Origin: Thermoplasmatota archaeon
GTDB taxonomy: Archaea > Thermoplasmatota > Penumbrarchaeia > Penumbrarchaeales > Penumbrarchaeaceae
Length of the DNA: 8,721 bases
Assembly (NCBI GenBank): GCA_016929175.1
Contig: JAFGJI010000062.1
Span: 1-8,721, forward strand
Direction: 5' to 3'
The notes below the pieces were generated by a model. It was given only the letters and a program-made list of their open reading frames with translations, searched no databases and was not told the DNA's origin. The stretch's first letter is position 1, and every line of letters begins with the position of its first letter. Of this stretch, positions 1 to 6,020 are shown in pieces. The translations under genes and the position numbers were made by a program.

Positions 1-80
1 CTATTGATGTGAAATAAAAAAGCCTGGCATAGGGTCCTCTGAAACGTGTTCACTCCGGTATACAAATGGATACTCAACCC

Positions 81-94
81 ATTTTATAGTATAA
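81..94 (+). promoter_or_regulatory. TATA-box-like promoter of fprA
   Basis: The A+T-rich stretch TTTTATAGTATAAAA reads as an archaeal TATA box. With the usual 25-27 base spacing, transcription would begin near 110-114, just before the ribosome site at 117-123. This placement argues against using the ATG at 96, which would lie upstream of the transcript start. Two copies of GTATAC (58-63 and 98-103) flank the box. Promoter function is inferred from sequence only. Confidence 0.5.
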
Positions 95-128
95 AATGTA
101 TACCAGGTTTCACGGTAAGGTGAATGAA

Positions 129-1322
129 ATGAGGTTCAGGGTCAAGAACAACATCAGCTGGGTAGGAAAGATAGACTGGGAGCTTCGCAAGTTCCACGGT
201 GACGAGTATTCGACGCACAAGGGATCGACCTACAATTCATATCTCATAGAGGAGGAGAAGACGGTCCTCATCGATACGGTCTGGGCCCCATTCGCCGACG
301 AGTTCGTGGAGAACCTGAAAAAGGAGATAGACCTCTCAAAGATAGATTACATAATCGCGAATCACGCCGAAATAGACCACAGCGGAGCTCTCCCGAGATT
401 GATGGAGGAGATCCCGAACACCCCGATATACTGCACGGCCAACGGGATCAAGTCGCTGAAGGGGCACTATCACAAGGACTGGGACTTCCATCCGGTCAAA
501 ACGGGGGACACATTGGATGTCGGGAACGGGAAACAGCTGATCTTCGTCGAAGCCCCCATGTTGCACTGGCCCGACAGCATGTTCTGCTACTTGACAGGTG
601 ATAAAGTGCTCTTCAGCAACGATGCCTTCGGGCAGCATTACGCCTCCGAGAAGATGTTCAACGATCTCGTGGACCCCTGCGAGCTCTGGACGGAGTGTAT
701 GAAGTACTACGCAAACATTCTCACACCGTTCTCCCCCCTTGTGAAGAGGAAGATCGAGGAGTTCGTTTCATTGAACGTTCCCCTGGACATGATATGCACG
801 AGCCACGGGGTCATCTGGAGGAAGGACCCCCTACAGATAGTCAACAAATACTTGGAATGGTGCCAGGCATACAGCGAGAACCAGATAACCATTGCTTACG
901 ATACCATGTGGGGTGGTACCAGAAGAATGGCCGAGGAGATCGCAAAAGGTATCGTAAGTGAGAATAATGAGATAGAGGTGAAGCTCTACAATCTCTCCCA
1001 CAGCGACAAGAACGATGTGATCACGGAGATATTCAGGTCAAAGGGTATCGTCGTGGGCTCACCCACCATAAACAAGGGCATACTGACTGCGATCGCCGGA
1101 GCCCTCGAGGAGATCAGGGGGCTCGGGTTCAGGAACAAGAAGGCAGCCGTCTTTGGTACATACGGCTGGAGCGGGGAGTCCCCCGGAATGCTGAAGGACA
1201 TGCTCACGAAAGCCGGGTTCGATGTCATCGATGACGGTTTAAAAGCCCTGTGGAACCCGACCGATGCAGCACTCGAGGAATGCTTCCAGTACGGGAAAAA
1301 GATCGCAAAGGAATTCGCGTGA
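129..1322 (+). CDS. fprA: Flavodiiron protein FprA (oxygen/F420H2 oxidase type)
   Basis: Soluble A-type flavodiiron protein that reduces oxygen (or NO) to water at a di-iron site, fed through FMN; methanogen homologues use F420H2 as donor. The N-terminal metallo-beta-lactamase-like domain (about 1-240) carries the HxExDH motif, and every di-iron ligand is visible: H79, E81, D83, H84, H146, D165 and H226. These numbers coincide with the classic Desulfovibrio oxidase only if translation starts at the ATG at 129, which has AAGGTGA (117-123) five bases upstream. The ATG at 96 would add 11 residues and lies inside the promoter. The C-terminal flavodoxin domain (about 241-397) shows the FMN loop DTMWGGTRRMAEEIAKG and the later GTYGWSGESPGM. 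The length of 397 residues is normal for the family. No rubredoxin domain is fused and no donor gene is adjacent. The function of the family is well established; the physiological donor here is unknown. Confidence 0.95.
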   Translation: MRFRVKNNISWVGKIDWELRKFHGDEYSTHKGSTYNSYLIEEEKTVLIDTVWAPFADEFVENLKKEIDLSKIDYIIANHAEIDHSGALPRLMEEIPNTPIYCTANGIKSLKGHYHKDWDFHPVKTGDTLDVGNGKQLIFVEAPMLHWPDSMFCYLTGDKVLFSNDAFGQHYASEKMFNDLVDPCELWTECMKYYANILTPFSPLVKRKIEEFVSLNVPLDMICTSHGVIWRKDPLQIVNKYLEWCQAYSENQITIAYDTMWGGTRRMAEEIAKGIVSENNEIEVKLYNLSHSDKNDVITEIFRSKGIVVGSPTINKGILTAIAGALEEIRGLGFRNKKAAVFGTYGWSGESPGMLKDMLTKAGFDVIDDGLKALWNPTDAALEECFQYGKKIAKEFA

Positions 1323-1500
1323 GACCGCAATGCTACCTTGCCTGGGAGGTTACATTGATCATCTTATGATGAGATCCACTTCGAGCAGATATGGTATCCT
1401 TCCATCCCTTCTTTGAAACCTTCATATCCCACCGCGCAACAATACTAACTTGATAAAAGAAAATAGCCGGATAAACAAACCTCATGAGCAGAAGCACACT
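1323..1500. other. Intergenic region after fprA
   Basis: No convincing gene is visible on either strand. Just after the fprA stop there is a weak stem TCATC-TTAT-GATGA (1359-1372), followed by a pyrimidine-rich stretch (about 1397-1425), which could serve as an archaeal-type termination zone. An A-rich patch (GATAAAAGAAAATAG, 1452-1466) resembles a promoter element but has no gene at a suitable distance downstream. Everything here is low-certainty. Confidence 0.35.
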
Positions 1501-1571
1501 ATAGCGGCTATGCGGTTGCGCTCCGCTTGATCAATATTGCTCTACGCTGCGCTTCGGACAACTCCGTGTAG
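1501..1571. repeat. Cluster of three small inverted repeats (repeat-like element)
   Basis: Three consecutive potential hairpins are packed into about 70 bases: ATAGC-G-GCTAT (1501-1511), GCGG with CCGC around a 7-base loop (1512-1526), and CTACGC pairing with GTGTAG (1542-1547 with 1566-1571, one G-T pair). The third can be lengthened by ATTG (1536-1539) with CAAT (1572-1575) across a two-base bulge, and encloses CGGA-CAAC-TCCG. A TTGATCAA palindrome (1527-1534) lies between. The block is rich in GCGCT/CGCTT words and differs from the A+T-rich sequence on both sides. It may be a dispersed repeat, an element end or a structured RNA; it matches no named family that I recognise. Confidence 0.45.
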
Positions 1572-1588
1572 CAATCCTGTTAGCAAGA

Positions 1589-1597
1589 CATATATAT
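1589..1597 (+). promoter_or_regulatory. TATA-box-like promoter of the toxin-antitoxin operon
   Basis: CATATATAT forms a good TATA-like box. A transcript start 25-27 bases downstream would fall near 1618-1622, inside or at the edge of the 16-base palindrome and shortly before the ribosome site at 1626-1630. Inferred from sequence and spacing. Confidence 0.5.
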
Positions 1598-1603
1598 CTG
1601 TGG

Positions 1604-1619
1604 TATCATTATAATGATA
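1604..1619. promoter_or_regulatory. Perfect 16-base palindrome, likely antitoxin operator
   Basis: TATCATTATAATGATA equals its own reverse complement over all 16 bases. It sits between the TATA box and the antitoxin start, overlapping the expected transcription start. Phd/YefM antitoxins are known to bind palindromes at their own promoters and repress them, with the toxin as co-repressor. That this palindrome is the operator is inference from position and symmetry. Confidence 0.55.
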
Positions 1620-1635
1620 ATATATGGTGAAGATA

Positions 1636-1911
1636 ATGCCCATAATAAGACCGATCTCTGAACTTAGAAACAACTTCCATAGGATCTCCGAATACTGCCA
1701 CAAGAACGCAGAGCCAGTATACCTTACAAAAAATGGGAAAGGAGACCTTGTTGTGATGAGCCAGGCCCTGTTCGAGGAGTATATTTCTCTGCTTGAGTTG
1801 TACCAAAAAATGAGTGTTGCAGAACAGCAGGAAGCTGAGAATGTACCATGTCTGACACATGAGGAAGTATTTAATAGGTTAAAGGAGAGGATCGATGCTA
1901 AAAAATTATAA
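1636..1911 (+). CDS. Type II antitoxin, Phd/YefM family
   Basis: Antitoxin of 91 residues that should neutralise the downstream RelE/ParE-type toxin by direct binding and repress the shared promoter. The N-terminal half (about 1-50) is the characteristic Phd/YefM DNA-binding fold, recognisable from MPIIRPISELRNNF and the TKNGKGDLVVMS segment (about 31-42). The C-terminal part (50-91) is a charged helical tail, as expected for toxin binding. The start at ATG 1636 is chosen because GGTGA (1626-1630) lies five bases upstream and family members begin at this MPxIxPxS motif; an ATG at 1624 would add four residues but has no ribosome site. It overlaps the toxin gene by 17 bases. Base composition is visibly more A+T-rich than in fprA, consistent with acquisition by transfer. 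Confidence 0.88.
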   Translation: MPIIRPISELRNNFHRISEYCHKNAEPVYLTKNGKGDLVVMSQALFEEYISLLELYQKMSVAEQQEAENVPCLTHEEVFNRLKERIDAKKL

Positions 1912-2200
1912 AATACTCTATCTCCCGATCGCATTTAATGATCTCGATGAGATCCTGGACTATATTCTCGAAGATGACCCGGCTGCTGCATTGGAGACCA
2001 TTGAAAAAATTCAAGGATCTATCGAGAAACTGGGATCATTTCCGAAGATCGGTTCGATCCCAAAAGATCCAAGATTGGAGAGATTGGGAAACCGGATCTT
2101 GATCGTTGACGATTATCTGATCTTCTACGTCATAGATGGAGATGTTGTCAGGATCAGAAGAATAATACATGGAAGCCGAAATTACTCCCATCTTCTATGA
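1895..2200 (+). CDS. Type II toxin, RelE/ParE family
   Basis: Toxin of 101 residues, normal for the RelE/ParE fold. The N-terminal segment shows the usual pattern of a strand, then an amphipathic helix (YLPIAFNDLDEILDYILED, about 9-27) and a second helix with SFPKIGSIPKDPRL (48-61). The C-terminal sheet carries GNRILIVDDYLIFYVIDGD (65-83) and ends in the signature RIRRIIHGSRNY (86-97), where the basic residues and Y97 are the positions expected to act on RNA (RelE) or on the gyrase target (ParE). I cannot tell from sequence which target applies. Translation starts at an ATG inside the antitoxin gene, with AAAGGAGAGG (1881-1890) as a strong ribosome site, so the two proteins are translationally coupled. 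It should be harmless while paired with the upstream antitoxin. Confidence 0.87.
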   Translation: MLKNYKILYLPIAFNDLDEILDYILEDDPAAALETIEKIQGSIEKLGSFPKIGSIPKDPRLERLGNRILIVDDYLIFYVIDGDVVRIRRIIHGSRNYSHLL

Positions 2201-2203
2201 TCG

Positions 2204-2389
2204 TCAATCCAATGGACCTTGACCCCAAATCACTTCTTTGTTGTTATCCGACAGTTCCCATATCTCCTGGAACTCGTCCAAAAGTTACCTCGCCAGCTGT
2301 CTGTTCCACAGGTATACCATGGCGATCGATGAGAGGTCGCCGGAGAGCGGATCCCGGAATGTGAAAAAAGACGGTTTCCAAACGGTAAC
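2204..2389 (-). pseudogene. Decayed gene fragment, unknown family
   Basis: On the minus strand an open stretch reads through 2389-2204 with a single in-frame TAA (2285-2287). Before the stop it gives a protein-like sequence including FRDPLSGDLSSIAMVYLWN and RQLAR; after it LLDEFQEIWELSDNNKEV and a final TGA at 2204-2206. The mix of acidic, hydrophobic and aromatic residues looks like genuine protein rather than shadow translation. No promoter or start is obvious, and a TGA closes the frame at 2390-2392. It ends four bases from the toxin stop, as if a gene had been cut when the toxin-antitoxin island arrived. I do not recognise the family. It could also be chance. Confidence 0.35.
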
Positions 2390-2395
2390 TCAACG

Positions 2396-2404
2396 ATTAA
2401 TATA
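2396..2404 (+). promoter_or_regulatory. TATA-box-like promoter of the NapH-like/cupin unit
   Basis: ATTAATATA is a good TATA-like box. It predicts a transcript start near 2425-2430 and a leader of about 35 bases before the ATG at 2464. A 12-codon reading frame beginning at ATG 2424 ends in a TGA one base before the ATG at 2464; it might be a leader peptide, but its start is at or slightly upstream of the predicted transcript start. Confidence 0.45.
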
Positions 2405-2463
2405 CCAAGATCGAATTCGGAGCATGAAGATATTGAATATCGGAATGAAAAAGGCTGGCTGAA

Positions 2464-3231
2464 ATGTCGAATATAACGAACCTGATCGGAATGTTGTGGG
2501 CGATACTGTCCATCGCATCCGTATTCGTTCTCCTCAGGAAAAATATGATGAGCAAATACATAGGGATCGGTTTTCTGACGATCTCGACGATCCTTGGATT
2601 CTTGATATTCTCCCTCATGATCCCCCTTCAATTCCAGAACCTCATATCCAGCGGACCAACGGGAAAAGGACCCATGCTGTTACTGCCGATCGTGGGATTT
2701 CTGCTGATCATATTGTTATCCGCATTCCTTGGAAGGATATTCTGCGGTTATTCCTGCCCGATCGGCGCGGTCCAGGAGCTTCTATACATGATACCGCTTC
2801 CGAAAATAAAAAAGGGGAGCAAATGGCTGTTCATGGGGATCAGATGGGCATTCCTTCTCGCCATGATAATTGCAGGCGTGCTTTCCGGGATCTCACTTGT
2901 GAATTATTTTGGAGCGGGGTCCTTCTTCGGTCTGGATATCGGAAGCTGGACGTTTTACGTTTTTACTGCTCTGCTGCTGGTATCCGTGTTCTTCTACCGC
3001 CCTTTCTGCAGATTATTCTGTCCCATCGGTGCATTGATGTCAATATTCGCCCTGATAAGGGGTTATCGATACGAGAGGAACGATAAATGTGTTGACTGCG
3101 GAATGTGCGAGAGAGCCTGTCCAACGGATGAGGCGCGAGCGAATGATAGGAAGATGGAATGCTATGTGTGCGGGAGATGCGATGATGCATGCAGGTTCGG
3201 TGCACTGGAATATTCAATGAAAAGGAGATGA
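2464..3231 (+). CDS. NapH-like membrane ferredoxin (4Fe-4S binding, polytopic)
   Basis: Membrane-embedded electron-transfer protein of the NapH/MauN/RdxA-like group, 255 residues. About five hydrophobic segments are visible (roughly 6-24, 32-55, 69-93, 121-146, 162-181). Two CxxxCP motifs characteristic of the group follow membrane segments: C94/C98 (RIFCGYSCPIGA) and C182/C186 (FCRLFCPIGA). The C-terminal cytoplasmic tail carries two 4Fe-4S motifs: C209, C212, C215, C219-P and C233, C236, C239, C243. Family members pass electrons between the quinone or membrane pool and soluble redox partners; the partner here is unknown, and no nap, nos or mau catalytic gene is present in the window. The start at 2464 has only a weak ribosome site. 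The stop overlaps the ribosome site of the cupin, so the two are coupled. Confidence 0.85.
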   Translation: MSNITNLIGMLWAILSIASVFVLLRKNMMSKYIGIGFLTISTILGFLIFSLMIPLQFQNLISSGPTGKGPMLLLPIVGFLLIILLSAFLGRIFCGYSCPIGAVQELLYMIPLPKIKKGSKWLFMGIRWAFLLAMIIAGVLSGISLVNYFGAGSFFGLDIGSWTFYVFTALLLVSVFFYRPFCRLFCPIGALMSIFALIRGYRYERNDKCVDCGMCERACPTDEARANDRKMECYVCGRCDDACRFGALEYSMKRR

Positions 3232-3237
3232 TGTGTG

Positions 3238-3576
3238 ATGAAAATAATAGACCCGGAGAATGTGAAGATCAAGGAAACGCCCCATAAAGTGGATGTGAGG
3301 CCGATGTATGACCATGAGAATGCCCAGGCACTGCTGATCACTTTAAAAAGAGGGGAATCACTCCTTCCGCATATCACACCCGTGGACGTATTCTTCTTCG
3401 TCCACAAGGGAAGGGGGCAGGTAAGGGTCGGAGATGAGATAGAAGAGGTTTCCGAGGGTATGGTCATCGAAAGCCCCAGGGATATGATCCACTCCCTGAT
3501 GAACCCGTTCGAGGATGAATTCAGGGTCCTAGTTGTGAAGGCCCCGAGACCCGTTTCGGCATCCAGGATCCTTTAG
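3238..3576 (+). CDS. Small single-domain cupin protein
   Basis: Cupin of 112 residues forming one beta-barrel. The first cupin motif covers about 39-60, from GESLLPHITPVDVFFF to HKGRG; the second covers 74-89, GMVIESPRDMIHSLMN. Of the usual metal ligands H45 and H85 are present, the second histidine of HxH is T47, and the glutamate position appears to be D50, so metal binding may be altered or absent. Many such proteins are metal-dependent enzymes or sensors; function here is unknown. The ATG at 3238 is preceded by GGAG (3224-3227) at the end of the NapH-like gene; a GTG three bases earlier is an alternative. The six-base gap makes it a likely partner of the membrane ferredoxin. Confidence 0.82.
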   Translation: MKIIDPENVKIKETPHKVDVRPMYDHENAQALLITLKRGESLLPHITPVDVFFFVHKGRGQVRVGDEIEEVSEGMVIESPRDMIHSLMNPFEDEFRVLVVKAPRPVSASRIL

Positions 3577-3586
3577 TCTAAAGGAT
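3568..3586. repeat. 19-base palindrome at the cupin stop codon
   Basis: ATCCTTTAGTCTAAAGGAT has nine-base perfect arms around a central T and includes the cupin stop TAG (3574-3576). It could fold into a hairpin with a loop of three bases and end or stabilise the NapH-like/cupin transcript. No U-tract follows, so it is not a standard intrinsic terminator. A regulator-binding site is the alternative. Confidence 0.5.
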
Positions 3587-3673
3587 ATCTCATACCGATA
3601 TTTGCAGTGTGCAGACCAAAGATATGTGTCCCCTGTGCGAACCAGAGTCACGTGTCACCCGTTTGATAATAAC

Positions 3674-3683
3674 CTTAATAATT
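3674..3683 (+). promoter_or_regulatory. TATA-box-like promoter of the CGGC gene
   Basis: CTTAATAATT is a TATA-like element predicting a start near 3703-3706, 15-18 bases before the ATG at 3721. Immediately downstream is a short symmetrical site GCAGG-T-CCTGC (3686-3696) between box and start, a position where a repressor could act. Both assignments are inferred. Confidence 0.4.
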
Positions 3684-3720
3684 GAGCAGGTCCTGCAATT
3701 ATCAGTTGGGGGCAACCGAA

Positions 3721-4158
3721 ATGAAGATCGGGATCATCATCTGCGACCGCTACCGGGATTGCGCCGGTGGAAAATGCTTCAGGGCAATGCGGAACAGGGA
3801 GGGCGCATTCGACCTCTATCCCGAGGGAGAGGACCTTGAGATCGTGGGCTATACAAGCTGCGGAGGATGTCCGGGGGGCAACATCGAATACGCTCCCGCG
3901 GAGATGATAAAGAACGGAGCGGAGGTCATACATCTCGCAACGGGTCTCGTCGTGGGTTATCCCCCATGTCCGCGCTTATCGTTCTTCAAAGAGTTCATCG
4001 AGAAGCACTACGGTGTAAAGGTGGTCATCGGGACCCATCCCATTCCACAGAAATATTTCATCACGCACAGTAAATTGGGAACCTGGGATGGTGAAAGATG
4101 GCAAACGATCATAGAACCAACCATATGCAACGAGGAAATGAGAAAACAGTACGATTGA
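3721..4158 (+). CDS. CGGC-domain putative metal-binding protein
   Basis: Protein of 145 residues matching the CGGC-domain family, a group of unknown function thought to bind metal. Conserved features seen here are IIICDRYRDCAGGKCF with C8, C14 and C19, the diagnostic GYTSCGGCPGGN with C47 and C50, C83 in YPPCP, and GTHPIP (104-109) including H106. There is no signal peptide or membrane segment. The ATG at 3721 is chosen because conserved sequence begins there and a TATA-like box lies at 3674-3683; a longer frame from TTG 3682 would start inside that box. The ribosome site is poor (GGGGG, 3708-3712). It ends 27 bases from the end of the methyltransferase gene on the other strand, so the two are convergent; a short T-rich run at 4183-4192 may help termination. 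Confidence 0.82.
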   Translation: MKIGIIICDRYRDCAGGKCFRAMRNREGAFDLYPEGEDLEIVGYTSCGGCPGGNIEYAPAEMIKNGAEVIHLATGLVVGYPPCPRLSFFKEFIEKHYGVKVVIGTHPIPQKYFITHSKLGTWDGERWQTIIEPTICNEEMRKQYD

Positions 4159-4185
4159 TCATATGACCCCCATACAGATGAATTT

Positions 4186-4830
4186 TCATTTCTCCGCTCT
4201 TATCACCACAAAGGAACCTTCTCCGAAACCATCCTTCACAGGCTCGATATCATCGATCTCGGAAAGGTCTCTGAAGATCGTCTGTGTGTAAATGAATGTC
4301 CGAAATCCAGCTTTCCTCAGGGAGTTTACAACCTCGTCCACCGAATAGAAGGTGGCGTCCCTGTAAAAGACGCTCTCATCCTTGTGTTCCAGATAGGATC
4401 GGCCGAGGGGGCTCTCGCTGTCAACAAATCCAACAATGAGCGAACCGGATGGTTCCAGAACCCTGAACGCTTCGGAAAAAGCCGAGTCGATATCATCAAC
4501 AAAGCATATTGTTGTTACCATAAGTGCATGATCGAAACTGGAATCTTCGAACGGGAGGTTCTCGGCAACCCCTTCCACGACATCGATCCCTCTCTCCCTG
4601 GCAAGCTTTCCCATTTCTTTTGATGGCTCCACACCGATCTTGATACCGAGAGGCTCGGCAAATCGACCGCTGCCAACACCGATCTCGATGCCGATACCCC
4701 TCTTCGGATACGATCTTCTGACAGCTTCGATCTCGGATAAATAGACCCATCTGTTGGTCTTGAACCATTCTTCATAGTCCGAGGTATGTTCTTCGAACGG
4801 TTCGATCCCTGGCACCTTCATCAACCTCAT
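4186..4830 (-). CDS. Class I SAM-dependent methyltransferase
   Basis: Soluble methyltransferase of 214 residues, type Methyltransf_11. Motif I is GIEIGVGSGRF (47-57), followed by the acidic residue E68 in GVEPS that would hold the ribose of SAM; GVAENLPFEDSSFD (87-100) is the typical motif II region, and FRVLEPSGSLIVGFVDSES (122-140) the strand after motif III. Substrate cannot be read from sequence; a small metabolite is most likely. It starts at the ATG overlapping the aminotransferase stop (ATGA, 4827-4830); an ATG three codons later, closely preceded by GAGGTTG, is an alternative. It is the last gene of the leftward operon, directly after the aminotransferase, so it may methylate a product of that enzyme. 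No clear terminator is seen beyond its stop. Confidence 0.85.
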   Translation of the reverse strand: MRLMKVPGIEPFEEHTSDYEEWFKTNRWVYLSEIEAVRRSYPKRGIGIEIGVGSGRFAEPLGIKIGVEPSKEMGKLARERGIDVVEGVAENLPFEDSSFDHALMVTTICFVDDIDSAFSEAFRVLEPSGSLIVGFVDSESPLGRSYLEHKDESVFYRDATFYSVDEVVNSLRKAGFRTFIYTQTIFRDLSEIDDIEPVKDGFGEGSFVVIRAEK

Positions 4831-6020
4831 TTGAAATACTCTTCCATCCGGTCGAATGCCTTGTCGATCTGAGGTTCCGGAACGCAGAATGAAAAACGGG
4901 CATACCCTTCGCCATTGGGACCGAACGCAACTCCAGGAGTGATTGATACCCTTGCCTCTCTAAGCAGTTTCTTGCAGAATTTCGTTGAATCTTCCGATCC
5001 ATCGGATATTATCCTCGGGAACATCAAATATGATCCCTTTGGTTTTTTGTATTCGAAAACATGATCCAGTGCATCCATGCGCCTGCACATCAGGTCCCTT
5101 GCTGACCTGTAGTGCTCCCTGAACTCATCTATACAATCCTGGGGCCCCTCCAGTGCCGCAATTGCTGCATACTGGGAAACCACCGGCGCGCATATCGCGA
5201 ATGCGTTGTGCGCTTTGCCGATCTGGGGGATCAGCGAATGATCTGCATGAAGGTATCCTATCCTCCATCCGGTCATGGCAAAGCTCTTTGTGAATGTGAA
5301 GCTGCTAAGGGTCCTCTCCTTCATTTCCGGGATCGATGCAATGCTGAAATGCTCGTACCCGTCATAGGTGAAATACTCGTAGGCCTCGTCCGTGATAACG
5401 AACAGATCGTTCTTGATTGCTATGTCCGCAAGCTCCTTTAGTTGTTTCTCCGTGTAGACAGCGCCCGTGGGATTGTTCGGTGAGCAGTACATGATGGCCC
5501 TGGTCCTGGGAGTGATCGCTCTCTCTATGGCGTCAAGATCGAGGTCGAACCCGTTCGTTTCATCCGTCGGAACGAACACCGGTATCCCTGAGGCAAGCTG
5601 GACCTGCCTGATGTGGGTCGAATATGTGGGGATCGGAAAGATCACCTCATCGCCCGGATCGATGACGGCCATCACCGATGCGGAAAGACCCTCAATGGCA
5701 CCGATGGTCGCGATGATCTCGTTCCCTTCAGCATCTATATGATTGGTCCTGCGCAGTTTCTCGGATATCAACCTCCTCAGTTCCGGCAAACCCTCACTTG
5801 GTGAATATCCCCCCACTCTGCCTTCCCCTATGGCCTTGACAGCAGCTGCTTTGATGTGGTCAGGCGTATCAGAAGTGGGTTTTGCCCAGGATAGAAATGC
5901 CACATCCTCGATCTTGCTGGAAAGCCTTGTCATCTCATGAATTGCAGATGACCTGATCTCCCTTACCCTTTTCGAACACCCTCGTTTGTTTTCCATCATA
6001 TCAAGTCCTGAAAATATCAT
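4827..6020 (-). CDS. PLP-dependent aminotransferase (class I/II, AspC-like)
   Basis: Fold type I pyridoxal-phosphate aminotransferase, 397 residues, normal for the family. Key positions are visible: GGYSPSEGLPELR (70-82), SPNNPTG with N183, DEAY (211-214), the Schiff-base lysine K235 in SFTFTKSFAMTGWRIGY with R243, and R375 (YARFSF) for the substrate carboxylate. It belongs to the aspartate/aromatic/alanine group; the specific amino acid cannot be assigned. The ATG at 6020 directly follows the radical SAM stop (TAG-ATG). A second in-frame ATG at 5999 has AGGA six bases upstream and would remove seven poorly conserved residues; either is possible. It overlaps the methyltransferase by four bases, indicating coupled translation. 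Confidence 0.9.
   Translation of the reverse strand: MIFSGLDMMENKRGCSKRVREIRSSAIHEMTRLSSKIEDVAFLSWAKPTSDTPDHIKAAAVKAIGEGRVGGYSPSEGLPELRRLISEKLRRTNHIDAEGNEIIATIGAIEGLSASVMAVIDPGDEVIFPIPTYSTHIRQVQLASGIPVFVPTDETNGFDLDLDAIERAITPRTRAIMYCSPNNPTGAVYTEKQLKELADIAIKNDLFVITDEAYEYFTYDGYEHFSIASIPEMKERTLSSFTFTKSFAMTGWRIGYLHADHSLIPQIGKAHNAFAICAPVVSQYAAIAALEGPQDCIDEFREHYRSARDLMCRRMDALDHVFEYKKPKGSYLMFPRIISDGSEDSTKFCKKLLREARVSITPGVAFGPNGEGYARFSFCVPEPQIDKAFDRMEEYFK

Noticed and set aside
96..128. Upstream ATG giving an 11-residue longer FprA
   Set aside because: It lies between the TATA box and the predicted transcript start and has no ribosome site; the di-iron ligand numbering and the AAGGTGA site fit the ATG at 129.
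1323..1635. tRNA, insertion sequence or CRISPR repeats in the largest gap
   Set aside because: No cloverleaf, no transposase frame and no regularly spaced direct repeats were found; only short hairpins are present.
2238..2462. 74-codon + strand frame before the NapH-like gene
   Set aside because: No ribosome site and a low-complexity Ser-rich translation; the minus strand of the same stretch looks more protein-like.
2496..3086. 196-codon + strand frame inside the NapH-like gene
   Set aside because: It is out of frame with a gene whose membrane segments and all Fe-S motifs are intact; highly charged and Arg/Asp-rich as typical of frame shadows.
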